A stretch of DNA of 64,000 nt. Origin: Solimicrobium silvestre. Lineage in GTDB: Bacteria; Pseudomonadota; Gammaproteobacteria; Burkholderiales; Burkholderiaceae_D. Shown piece by piece: positions 1 through 7,578 of this stretch. The stretch lies in NCBI RefSeq assembly GCF_002976435.1, contig NZ_PUGF01000014.1:62001-126000 (forward strand), written 5' to 3'. Within the stretch, counting starts at the first letter, position 1; every line of letters begins with the position of its first letter. Below the pieces are notes generated by a model. That model did not search any database. It was not told the DNA's origin and was given only the letters and a program-made list of their open reading frames with translations. Both the position numbers and the translations under genes were made by a program.

Positions 1-206
1 ATAAAGCTCGCATACAGCTGAAAGCGTAGGTTCTTAGTATTCGCGTCAATTTCCTGCAAGGGCAGAACCGATTTCAGATAGACAGAATTAATGGATTGTT
101 GCGCGGCGTCAAATTGATTCTCTACGATCAGCAACGCTACCGTAAACACGAATGAACTGCCTGCCAGAAGGGCGATCAGAACCACGCCGAGTGTTTTCAA
201 CTTCAT
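1..206 (-). CDS. N-terminus of a methyl-accepting chemotaxis-type receptor (partial)
   Basis: The gene runs off the left edge of the window; only the first 68 codons are visible. The reading begins with a short basic stretch (MKLKT), then a hydrophobic segment of about 20 residues (residues 6-27) that would be the first membrane helix, then a helical stretch with many Gln, Asn and Asp residues ending in KNLRFQLYAS. This layout matches the four-helix-bundle (4HB_MCP) sensor module that opens many bacterial chemoreceptors, which sense periplasmic ligands and signal to CheA/CheW. The signalling and methylation domains lie outside the window, so a sensor kinase or diguanylate cyclase with the same sensor module is possible. 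Confidence 0.55.
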   Translation of the reverse strand, partial: MKLKTLGVVLIALLAGSSFVFTVALLIVENQFDAAQQSINSVYLKSVLPLQEIDANTKNLRFQLYASF

Positions 207-1017
207 CGACTCTTTCCCCTGTCCACTTGTTCTTACGACTACCCAGGCATTTTTTCCGGTCACATAGAGATCAAAAACACTGGCAGTTCGAGTCCGGGCG
301 ATAGCCTCTCGCAATAAATTAGTCTAGGCGAATTTAGGCTTTATTGCATAAATAAAAGTACTCTACCAGTCGAGGATCAGGTCAAGGAACGTTCTCCCCT
401 GCGTAAGCGGGCTGCCTTGGTTCCTATTGAGCCTTTTTCTTATTTGAATTATTAAAAATAATTCATGTCGTTAACGGGCGACAGACCATTTCCATTTCTA
501 AATAAACTCGGTGTAAATGGATGTTTTTACAGGAGACGATAAAGTTCAGGGTGATTACTATCAGCTACGCACGCTGAATTAATGACAGCGGTATTAATCG
601 GCTGATAGCTAATGCACAAACCCGTTCAACGAAGCTATACAACTTCCCAAAGTTGTCTTGCCATAGTGCAACAACGAAAGCTGAAATGGTGTCCGATGCA
701 AATCCAATAAATTGTTTTTGGTGTTTTTTTGATGCTCATCAGCTATTTCTTGCAAAAATGTTGCGCCAACATTGCTCCACAATTTACTACTAAAAATCGC
801 CTATATCACCTATGTCGCCTCTCGACAACAGAAATAATCCCAGTTAATTCAAAGGCTTACCGAATTACAGAAAATCCCTGTCGCCTGATGACGACAAAAT
901 TTAGCCAAAACCAAAGGCGCCGACATTGCTTGCCAGCATTAAATCCATCTAACTAATTGAATATTAAAATATTTTTCATTCTGGCACAGCGATTGCTACT
1001 ACTCGATACAACGATAA
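207..1017. other. Intergenic stretch with no convincing gene
   Basis: Roughly 800 bases with no ORF that looks coding. One 75-codon open frame at 729-956 has a composition unlike the neighbouring proteins, no ribosome binding site and no recognisable motif, so it is not called. A short hairpin (ACAACTT, loop CCCA, AAGTTGT) sits at 639-656. The stretch may be decayed sequence, because gene remnants begin immediately after it. Confidence 0.5.
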
Positions 1018-1101
1018 CTGGAGCGCGCCGCGCAGATTACACAAAACATCGAAGGCGTGAAGACCGTCAACAATCAATTGAGTATCAAAGCCGCAAGTTG
1101 A
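1018..1101 (+). pseudogene. Remnant of a BON-domain protein (C-terminal end only)
   Basis: One open frame between an in-frame TAA at 1015-1017 and a TGA at 1099-1101 reads AAQITQNIEGVKTVNNQL followed by SIKAAS and the stop. This is the typical end of a BON domain (OsmY-type periplasmic or envelope stress protein), where an Ala-rich helix leads into the G-V-x-x-V-N-N-x-L strand. No start codon, signal peptide or first BON half is present upstream, so this is a relic rather than a gene. The match is by eye to a short motif. Confidence 0.5.
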
Positions 1102-1239
1102 TTGATGACTTCTAGCTGCGATGAAAAAATATTCAGTTGATACATTCAATATCGTTGCAGCGGCATTTAATCGTCAAGCTGGTATTTCTCGTTTGAGGCG
1201 GTACGTTTAATTTTTCTAGTGAAATTCACGGAGGAAAAC

Positions 1240-2082
1240 ATGAATAACTCTTCATCCAAAACAATTTCAACAAATGCGCGGTTGGCTTTCCAATCCACAG
1301 CTTTACTCACTAAGACGTATTCCTCTGCTGCGGGAAAGTTTACCCCGAGCCCGATCGGTGCGACACAAAATGATCTGCTAGCATCGCTTCATCCCGACGA
1401 ACTGGCGTACTTGTTGCCGCACCTTGAACTAGTAAAGCTTCCATTAAACAAGGAACTGCATCAGCACGGCAGCGAGATATCGCATGTTTATTTTCCAACC
1501 ACGGCAATCATCGCATCGCTGTTTTTACGGGCGGATGGAAACGAGACGGAAATAGGCGTGACCGGCCATGAGGGTCTTATAGGCACGTCGATTTTGATGA
1601 GCGATCGCGCGCTTGGAACCGCCAGGGTTCAAAGCGCCGGTTTTGCATACAAAATGGATGCAGCAATACTCAAGGAGGTCTGCATGCATTGCAGCAAGTT
1701 GCATGATCTGTTGATGCGCTACATGCAGGCCTCATTTTCCAAGATGACGCTAATCTCAGTGTATGAAAATCATTGCACTGTCGATCAAAAGCTCGCGCGC
1801 TGGTTGCTTGACCGGCTGGATCGCTCTGCCACCAATGTATTAAACGTGACTCAGGAAATGATTGCCACCATGTTATGTGTGCGGCGTGAAAGCATTACCG
1901 AGGCGGCGTGTAGATTGCGAAATGCGGGGTTAATCAGCTATCTTCGCGGCATTATTGTTGTGCTTGATCGAGATGGATTAGAGATCAATGCAGGCGAAAG
2001 CTACACCATGGCCAAGCAAGAATTCGATTTGATATTGTCTGATCCCAATTCGAATCTGAGGGGACATATGTACGCCACATGA
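1240..2082 (+). CDS. Crp/Fnr-family transcriptional regulator
   Basis: A 280-residue protein with an N-terminal cyclic-nucleotide-binding-type beta-barrel (about residues 45-165, including LNKELHQHGSEISHVYFP and the GHEGLIG turn) and a C-terminal Crp-type winged helix (about 190-255). The recognition helix reads TQEMIATMLCVRRESITEAA. The family binds DNA as dimers in response to small molecules or redox signals; no Fnr-type cysteine cluster is evident, so the signal is unknown. An in-frame GTG lies 7 codons upstream, but ATG at 1240 has GGAGG placed 6 bases before it, so that start is chosen. The flanking genes are remnants of a BON gene and an SPFH gene, which suggests a formerly larger stress locus. 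Confidence 0.85.
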   Translation: MNNSSSKTISTNARLAFQSTALLTKTYSSAAGKFTPSPIGATQNDLLASLHPDELAYLLPHLELVKLPLNKELHQHGSEISHVYFPTTAIIASLFLRADGNETEIGVTGHEGLIGTSILMSDRALGTARVQSAGFAYKMDAAILKEVCMHCSKLHDLLMRYMQASFSKMTLISVYENHCTVDQKLARWLLDRLDRSATNVLNVTQEMIATMLCVRRESITEAACRLRNAGLISYLRGIIVVLDRDGLEINAGESYTMAKQEFDLILSDPNSNLRGHMYAT

Positions 2083-2111
2083 TGTCCGAAAGAGTGAATG
2101 GGATTTATCAA

Positions 2112-2380
2112 AAAATTCAATAAACTCGCTATCTTCTTGAAGTCATTGATGCGATAGGTCACCTGACCTTGAACAGCAATTTGCTGGAAATCGCTCGAAT
2201 TTTCTTCAAAAATAAAAGCAACATCTTCACTGCCCATAGATACAACCACCATCGAAGTGGTAGGCGCGTAGTAAAAGAAGGAGAGTCCTGCTCCTCGCGC
2301 TTAACACTTCCGTTCTTGTATTGCTGCACATAGGCGGTTGGCTGAAACTTGATAAATTTGACGTTAAACATGATTTTCAT
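2112..2380 (-). pseudogene. Frameshifted, truncated SPFH/Band-7 protein gene
   Basis: Two overlapping minus-strand frames together read like the start of one SPFH (band 7) protein. The first frame, from ATG at 2378-2380, gives MFNVKFIKFQPTAYVQQYKNG and SVKRE. Near 2300 one base appears to be missing, and the second frame continues as LSFFYYAPTTSMVVVSMGSEDVA through VTYRINDFKKIASLLNF. After about 2112 the similarity stops and the frame runs on into sequence antisense to the Crp/Fnr gene. The product would have been a membrane-associated scaffold-type protein. A single-base deletion plus a missing 3' end makes it a pseudogene. Confidence 0.6.
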
Positions 2381-2488
2381 TTTTTTAAGTTAGATTCTTT
2401 CAAATCTACTTCGCTAAAATCTTCGTTCCAACAACATTAATTCTTGCGTATATGGCAAACACGTCGTACCGCACTAATGCATAAAAAT

Positions 2489-3133
2489 TTATTCAACGCA
2501 TCTGGATTCACTAAGCCACCACGATGCAAAGGCCTGCAAATCTGGATGAAGCGAATGCGCGAGATTTAATTCTCCCCCCAGATTAGGACTACCATTCGGC
2601 TCGCGCATGATCAGTGCGGCGTGAATATCATCTGGAATACCACGCAAATACGGTAAAAAATCATCAACAAAGGCAATCGGATTCAATTCACGTAACGCCG
2701 CAGCTTTTGGACTAATGCCAGTATTCGAACCGGAAGTGGCAATTACTCTTTCAATAGGGAATCCGCATTCTTGAAGATTTTGAAGGCGCGCATGCTGAAA
2801 TTGAGATTCAATTGCTGACACGCAAACCAGTTCGTATCCGGCAGAGCACAATTCCTCGCAAGCTTTTACCGCATTTGGAATTGCAGGTATCGATTTCCAG
2901 TATTGCTCATCAAAGCATGCGCGAAATTTGATCAGTTCCATTCCGTCGAGACGGCTCACATCCCAGCGATCAATTGCCCAGTAAGCGTTCTTGTCGCGAA
3001 GATCCGGCAACAGCCCAAATGCCCTCTCCCAAGCCAGGCGATAAGCTGCGTTATAGTCCAACAATACGCCGTCGGCATCAAGTGCGATGATTGAACCTGA
3101 TCTTTGTTTAAATGAATTATTGTATTTTTTCAT
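2489..3133 (-). CDS. HAD-superfamily hydrolase
   Basis: A 214-residue protein with haloacid dehalogenase motifs. Motif I is DADGVLLDYN at residues 19-28, with nucleophile Asp19 and acid/base Asp21. Motif II is the Ser in LVCVSAIESQ near residue 103. Motif IV is FVDDFLPYLRG in the last third. HAD enzymes of this size are mostly phosphatases of nucleotides, sugars or cofactors; the substrate cannot be read from the sequence. It is the last gene of the leftward series that starts at the Prs-like gene near 6.65 kb, 51 bases after the SLOG gene, so a role on a nucleotide or NAD-derived phosphate is an inference from context. ATG at 3131-3133 is preceded by only a weak GAG-type binding site. Confidence 0.75.
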   Translation of the reverse strand: MKKYNNSFKQRSGSIIALDADGVLLDYNAAYRLAWERAFGLLPDLRDKNAYWAIDRWDVSRLDGMELIKFRACFDEQYWKSIPAIPNAVKACEELCSAGYELVCVSAIESQFQHARLQNLQECGFPIERVIATSGSNTGISPKAAALRELNPIAFVDDFLPYLRGIPDDIHAALIMREPNGSPNLGGELNLAHSLHPDLQAFASWWLSESRCVE

Positions 3134-3184
3134 CTGCAGCTCTTAAGCAACGAGGCCAATCTTTAAAATAAATTACTCAGGTTG

Positions 3185-3550
3185 TTATTTATAAAAAATA
3201 ATCACCTGAATACCGGCTTGTTCAGCCAACTCAACAGCATGTCGGGTCCCGAGTGCCAATCCTGGTTTTCCATATTCTGGATGAAATGCAAGTAGCAAAT
3301 CGATTCCTGTTCTGATCATTCGATCATTGAGCCCTTTCCAACCGTTATCTGGGTAGGTTTCGTAATCCTCCTTAGTCTTTTTCATCAATTCAACGACAAA
3401 TCCGAACTCAGGGGCAACCTCGTTGGCGAAAGCATCAACACCAGAAGTATCGCCAGTAATAATTATGGTTTCCTTTGGAAGGAAAGCAAATTCTCGACGC
3501 AGAGCTTTAATATCAGTCCAAGTCGTCGAGCCAGTTATGAGTACACGCAT
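3185..3550 (-). CDS. SLOG-fold protein of the YspA/DUF2493 type
   Basis: A compact 121-residue single-domain protein. It begins MRVLITGSTTWTD, a Rossmann-like nucleotide-binding loop, followed by GDTSGVDAFANE at about residues 33-44 and RMIRTGIDLLLAFHPE at about 77-92. These three elements are the signature of the YspA (DUF2493) branch of SLOG proteins. SLOG domains bind nucleotides or NAD-derived ligands, and many sit in stress or antiphage loci, but the reaction of this branch is not established to my knowledge. It lies between the macro-domain and HAD genes in the same direction, with about 100 bases to the former and 51 to the latter, which supports a role in the NAD+/ADP-ribose module. 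Confidence 0.75.
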   Translation of the reverse strand: MRVLITGSTTWTDIKALRREFAFLPKETIIITGDTSGVDAFANEVAPEFGFVVELMKKTKEDYETYPDNGWKGLNDRMIRTGIDLLLAFHPEYGKPGLALGTRHAVELAEQAGIQVIIFYK

Positions 3551-3655
3551 TTTAGAACCAACTCCACGTCACATTGCACAAGGAGGGATATTTAAAGTCT
3601 ACGAAATAAATGACAAGGTTATATACAGGATTTGTAAATTCATTCGACATACCAG

Positions 3656-4174
3656 TTATACAGATGCTTCATTCAGCACCTTTTCATAAACAGCAAGGTC
3701 ACTGCCAGAGAAACAGCAAAACATAACCTCTTTAATATTACTGTATTGCTGAACTGCCGCTCTCACTGTAATGACAGCAACTTCTGCGGCCAATTCAATT
3801 GGGTAACCATAAATTCCAGTGCTAATACTCGGAAATGCGAGCGTGCTGATGCCTTGCTTGGCTGCGATATCAATCGAAATGCTGTAGCACAATCTCAGGA
3901 GATCAGATTCTCCATTTGTACCTCCGCGCCAAACCGGCCCAACTGTGTGAATAATATATTTTGCTGGTAAGAGATAGCCTTTTGTCAGCTTCGCCTCCCC
4001 AGTTTTACAACCACCTAACAGTCGACACTCGTGCACTAAATCCACCCCTGCTGCCCGATGAATCGCGCCATCAACACCACCACCGCCAAGCAATGATGAA
4101 TTAGCAGCATTTACGATCGCGTCTACCTGCATCTTTGTAATATCAGCATGAACCGCTTTGATTATCGCAGGCAT
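3656..4174 (-). CDS. Macro-domain ADP-ribose hydrolase (YmdB-like)
   Basis: A 172-residue stand-alone macro domain. [20 protein letters not shown] near the N-terminus carries the adenine-binding Asp and the catalytic NAAN motif; [14 protein letters not shown] is the distal-ribose loop; and [18 protein letters not shown] is the diphosphate-binding loop. Enzymes of this class hydrolyse O-acetyl-ADP-ribose and remove ADP-ribose from proteins. The frame extends 22 codons further upstream, but ATG at 4172-4174 gives the usual family N-terminus and length (E. coli YmdB is about 177 residues). It follows nadV in the same direction after a 146-base gap that contains a hairpin, so it may be partly uncoupled from the upstream pair. 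Free ADP-ribose is a plausible link to the Prs-like protein. Confidence 0.88.
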   Translation of the reverse strand: MPAIIKAVHADITKMQVDAIVNAANSSLLGGGGVDGAIHRAAGVDLVHECRLLGGCKTGEAKLTKGYLLPAKYIIHTVGPVWRGGTNGESDLLRLCYSISIDIAAKQGISTLAFPSISTGIYGYPIELAAEVAVITVRAAVQQYSNIKEVMFCCFSGSDLAVYEKVLNEASV

Positions 4175-4243
4175 AGAATTACTGAGCTCCTTAGGGATTA
4201 GTTTGCGCGATTTTTTTATGCTGATTCGGTTATCAATCAATTG

Positions 4244-4275
4244 AACAATGGAAGATTCAAACGTCTTCCACTGTT
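4244..4275 (-). terminator. Hairpin between nadV and the macro-domain gene
   Basis: The arms AACAATGGAAGA and TCTTCCACTGTT pair over 12 positions with one G-U type mismatch and an 8-base loop. On the minus strand it is not followed by a clear U-run, so it may be a weak terminator, a processing site or an attenuator that lowers expression of the downstream macro, SLOG and HAD genes. Confidence 0.35.
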
Positions 4276-4320
4276 ATCCGCAGAAAATTATCTTCAAAAA
4301 AGGTAAGCGAAACAACACTC

Positions 4321-5790
4321 TTAAATTGTGGCAGCCAATCTAGCCCTGACTTCAGCAAGCGTCACTTCATTAAGTAATTTTCCATTTTCAAACACAGGAA
4401 CAAATTCGCACTCGTTGACGTTATTCCAGCTTACTTGGTCCTTCAGATAAAATTCGCCTTGATCATCTTTGTAGACGGCCACTAATCCTTTAGCTGAGTT
4501 TTTGGTGCCGTCACCGGTTTTTGGCGCTTTAAAAATTTCACGATTTTCTCCGGAAATTTTGGCGAAAGTCGCTTTCACGGCGAAGCCATCGGTGTCGCGA
4601 GTGACGTGTTGATAGGTGTAACTGCCAATTCCAAACACCACATTGGTTGAGGCAAATCCCTTGGCTTTCAACCCTGCACAAATCGCCGTGGCGCGTTCTA
4701 TGGTGATGGAATCGCCATAAATCAGACCGACATGCGGGTCCAGGATTTTATAACCTTGCTTAGTTTCGCTACCGCCAAACACTTCCCACAAACATTCAAT
4801 CGCGCCTTTGTATTCTGGTGTACCGATTTCTGCATCGGCATCGCCGCAAATCATTTTAACGGGGCAACCGGTATCCGGGCGGAACACCACTTTGCCATCG
4901 CGCGCTACTATTTGTTCTTTCAGTTTGACAGTGAAATCCGTCATCACTTGCCAGAAATCCCAAGAGTCCGACACGATGCTCACGATACCAGCCGGATAGA
5001 TGTCTTGAATCAAGCGACGGAAAGTTTCAAGCTCGTTGTCCATACCACCCGCACACATCACAGAATGCTCAGTTGCTGCGACACTGCCGCCAACCAGTTC
5101 AAGGTCACTATTTGCTCCGTAATAGTCTTCTAGAAAATCGATGGCAGGAATAGTATCGGTGCCAGTAAAACTCAGTAAATGCGCAGCACCGCTCATTGCA
5201 GCAGCTTCAGCTCCAAACATGCCGCGGAAACTAAAGTCGTGCCCTTGCCAATTTACAAAATCAGTACTGCCATCGGTTTCCAGTGCATAAGCGGTAAGTA
5301 ATTTTTTGTATTCATGTGCTGTCGTGGCGCTGGTGCACATGCCCCATACATTGGTCGACAGAATGGTTTCCAAATAATTGGTGAGCCAGAAAAAACGCTC
5401 GTCCGTATTAAAAATAACCAGGCATGGAACTCGTAACGGATAAACCGAACCTTCCGGCAGGGCCATGATTTTGATCGGTAAATAGCCGAGGTCGTGAAGA
5501 TCCGCAATATGCTGAGTGCCAACGTTGTTTGGACCTAAATAATTGTTAATGCGGCGGGAAAAACGGCGGATCACTTCGTCTTTTGGCTGTTTAAAAAAAT
5601 CTTCTTCCCAGTTTTTTATCAAGAAGCTTTTTATGAAATACTGCAAGCCAAAAAACACTAAATAACTGGTATATTCGCGACGTGTTGTTCTGGCGGTTAA
5701 ATTACTGAACACAACTTGGGTATTGTCTGGATATTGACGACGATGATCGACTTTGTAGCCATCAATTGCGGTAGCGGGATTCAAGTTCAT
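4321..5790 (-). CDS. nadV: Nicotinamide phosphoribosyltransferase-family enzyme (NadV/NAMPT; possible NARP1 Namat)
   Basis: A 489-residue enzyme colinear with eukaryotic NAMPT and phage/bacterial NadV. It has DGYKVDHRRQYPDNT at the N-terminus, HDFSFRG and GTDTIPA mid-protein, ATEHSVM containing the His that is phosphorylated in NAMPT, VSDSWDFW, and RPDTGCPVK for phosphoribosyl binding. NAMPT makes NMN from nicotinamide and PRPP; the related Namat of NARP1 systems instead joins nicotinamide to ADP-ribose pyrophosphate to make NAD+ directly. The open frame continues 11 codons upstream, but ATG at 5788-5790 has AAGGAG eight bases before it and overlaps the stop of the upstream Prs-like gene as TAATG. 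That overlap implies translational coupling and a shared two-step reaction. Confidence 0.93.
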   Translation of the reverse strand: MNLNPATAIDGYKVDHRRQYPDNTQVVFSNLTARTTRREYTSYLVFFGLQYFIKSFLIKNWEEDFFKQPKDEVIRRFSRRINNYLGPNNVGTQHIADLHDLGYLPIKIMALPEGSVYPLRVPCLVIFNTDERFFWLTNYLETILSTNVWGMCTSATTAHEYKKLLTAYALETDGSTDFVNWQGHDFSFRGMFGAEAAAMSGAAHLLSFTGTDTIPAIDFLEDYYGANSDLELVGGSVAATEHSVMCAGGMDNELETFRRLIQDIYPAGIVSIVSDSWDFWQVMTDFTVKLKEQIVARDGKVVFRPDTGCPVKMICGDADAEIGTPEYKGAIECLWEVFGGSETKQGYKILDPHVGLIYGDSITIERATAICAGLKAKGFASTNVVFGIGSYTYQHVTRDTDGFAVKATFAKISGENREIFKAPKTGDGTKNSAKGLVAVYKDDQGEFYLKDQVSWNNVNECEFVPVFENGKLLNEVTLAEVRARLAATI

Positions 5791-6653
5791 TATTTTTCTC
5801 CTTGTGTTGGCATAAAGCGCCAAATGTTTTTTACATTTAATAATTCCGTTGCGACCAAGTCTTGCAAACTGTTGGTGGTGTATATCGCATCAATGCCACT
5901 TTCCGCTAATTTTTTCTCATCCGCAGTGTCTTCATAATGCGATACAACCAAGACAATTTTTTCGCAGTTTTTGGCTTTGAGTTTCTTCGCCAATTCGATA
6001 AAGGTTCGACCGCCGGCACAAATATCATCGACAATCACCGCCGTTTTTCCGCTTAAATCATCACAAAAAACTTCGGTGCCGATAATTGCCCCATTCCGTA
6101 CATCACGTATTTTGTCCGCCCGAACTACCGGCAAGCCGCCCAGTTGACTGGATAATTCAAAGATTTTTTTATTTGATCCGGCATCCGGCGAAATCAAAAT
6201 AAGATTCGCGCCAATTTCACTAACGACTTCCCGGATAAATTGATGGTTTTTTACACAATAGACATTATTTAATAAGGCGACCACCACATCGCTGTGCGGA
6301 TCAAAAACACAAACCTTTTGATAATGCTGTTGATTGATTAAATCGGCATAAACCTTGACCGATAATGCCTCACCCTGATTACAAACACGGTCTTGCCTTG
6401 CACCGGGAAAATACGGAATAAATAAGTCGATGTTAGTCGCACCTTGGCGACGTAATGCATCGGTCAGCAGTAGGAGCTGAATGAGCGATTGATCTCCGCT
6501 GTAGCGAAACATAATTTCCACATGGGAACTGCTGGGCGCTAAAATTTGCAGATGATTTTCACCGCTCCCAAATTGAAAAAGCTTAAATAAATCTCCGGCT
6601 TGTTGAGGATTTGGTAAAAAATAGCGATTCTTGGTTGTAACGTGGCTATCCAT
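5790..6653 (-). CDS. Ribose-phosphate pyrophosphokinase-like protein (Prs family; candidate Adps)
   Basis: At 287 residues it is shorter than housekeeping Prs (about 315). Conserved features are DALRRQGATNIDLFIPYF, the GARQDR motif (84-89) and DPH (118-120) with the catalytic His. The loop that holds the 5'-phosphate of ribose in Prs, DDMIDTGGT in E. coli, is DDICAGGRT here (209-217). Prs makes PRPP from ribose 5-phosphate; in NARP1 systems a Prs-like enzyme (Adps) pyrophosphorylates ADP-ribose instead. The altered loop, short length and coupled nadV suggest, but do not prove, the second role. It is the first gene of the leftward arm, divergent from nrtR. Confidence 0.85.
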   Translation of the reverse strand: MDSHVTTKNRYFLPNPQQAGDLFKLFQFGSGENHLQILAPSSSHVEIMFRYSGDQSLIQLLLLTDALRRQGATNIDLFIPYFPGARQDRVCNQGEALSVKVYADLINQQHYQKVCVFDPHSDVVVALLNNVYCVKNHQFIREVVSEIGANLILISPDAGSNKKIFELSSQLGGLPVVRADKIRDVRNGAIIGTEVFCDDLSGKTAVIVDDICAGGRTFIELAKKLKAKNCEKIVLVVSHYEDTADEKKLAESGIDAIYTTNSLQDLVATELLNVKNIWRFMPTQGEK

Positions 6654-6716
6654 TTGTTAACCCTGTTTCGAAGTAATCAGAACACAGTCAATTCTTGCTT
6701 GCTTGACTATGCTTTC

Positions 6717-6744
6717 TTTTATTTTATCGAGGGATAAAATAAAA
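6717..6744. promoter_or_regulatory. Perfect palindrome between the divergent Prs-like and nrtR genes (candidate NrtR operator)
   Basis: The arms TTTTATTTTATC and GATAAAATAAAA are perfect reverse complements separated by GAGG. The site is 63 bases upstream of the Prs-like start codon and 119 upstream of nrtR. NrtR repressors bind A+T-rich palindromes in front of NAD biosynthesis operons and are released by ADP-ribose, so a palindrome placed between nrtR and a nadV operon is the expected layout. A weaker pair, AGTCAA and TTGACT, lies between it and the Prs-like gene. Confidence 0.5.
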
Positions 6745-6863
6745 CATGAGATGATATTAATGTCCGTGAGACACAAAGTCAAGCGAGGCGTCACAACTTT
6801 TATCAAACTGTAACTTATGCTATAAAGAAAGTGTCCCAAAGACATAAAATACGAAATGACAAA

Positions 6864-7553
6864 ATGAATACGATATTGCAAATAGAGAAACCTTTATTCA
6901 CTGTGGACAGTGTGCTATTCACTGTTCACGATGGTGTTTTGAAAGTGCTCATGGCCAAGCGCGCAGAATCGCCGTTTGAGGGATATTGGGGACTGCCCGG
7001 TGGATTTATTGATATCAATGTGGATGAAAACACTGATATGACTGCACGTCGAAAGTTGCTGAACAAAACGGGCTTAGTGCCGAGCTATTTAGAACAACTG
7101 CAAGTCATTTCTGGACCTAAGCGTGACCCGCGGGGATATAGCGTAACGCTTGCCTATTATGCGTTGGTAGCACATCAAAACGTTGAGTCTAAAATCGCGT
7201 CCGTAGAGAGCGCCTGTTGGTTAAGTGTGAGTGAATTGCCCAAGTTATTGATCGCATTCGATCATCGACACATCATTGATATTGCGCAGCAGCGACTACA
7301 ACAAAAAACACTGTATTCAATGATTCCAGTATTTTGTTTGCCTGAAAAATTTAGCATCGGTCAATTGATCAAAGTGATTGAAGCCATCATCGAAAAGCCA
7401 ATTCAAAGAAAAAGTTTAATGCGGCGAATTGAAGCATCAGAAATGTTTGAAATTTCCAATGAAAAAATATCTTCAGGAGGACGCTTAGCTCAGCTCTATT
7501 CCCTGAAGCCGGGAGCTGACATTGTTAACTTCGAACGCAATTTAAGTCTTTAA
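6864..7553 (+). CDS. nrtR: NrtR-type Nudix-fold transcriptional regulator of NAD metabolism
   Basis: A 229-residue protein with an N-terminal Nudix-fold domain (about residues 8-140, including RAESPFEGYWGLPGGFIDIN) and a C-terminal winged helix (about 150-225, including RKSLMRRIEASEMFEISNEK). The Nudix box is degenerate: where hydrolases have the RE-x-x-EE run, this protein reads ARRKLLNKTG, so catalysis is unlikely and ligand sensing is expected, as in NrtR. Members of this family sense ADP-ribose and repress NAD salvage operons. A GTG 11 codons upstream could also start translation; neither start has a strong binding site. It is divergent from the prs-like/nadV operon and is followed after 25 bases by the 698-residue gene. 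Confidence 0.87.
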   Translation: MNTILQIEKPLFTVDSVLFTVHDGVLKVLMAKRAESPFEGYWGLPGGFIDINVDENTDMTARRKLLNKTGLVPSYLEQLQVISGPKRDPRGYSVTLAYYALVAHQNVESKIASVESACWLSVSELPKLLIAFDHRHIIDIAQQRLQQKTLYSMIPVFCLPEKFSIGQLIKVIEAIIEKPIQRKSLMRRIEASEMFEISNEKISSGGRLAQLYSLKPGADIVNFERNLSL

Positions 7554-7578
7554 TATAAGAAAAACCGTTAAGGAAAAT

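Noticed and set aside
729-956. 75-codon open frame in the left intergenic region
   Set aside because: No ribosome binding site, no recognisable motif, and composition unlike neighbouring proteins.
6657-6881. Minus-strand open frame across the prs-like/nrtR intergenic region
   Set aside because: It would cover the regulatory palindrome and the nrtR start, and the product has no family features.
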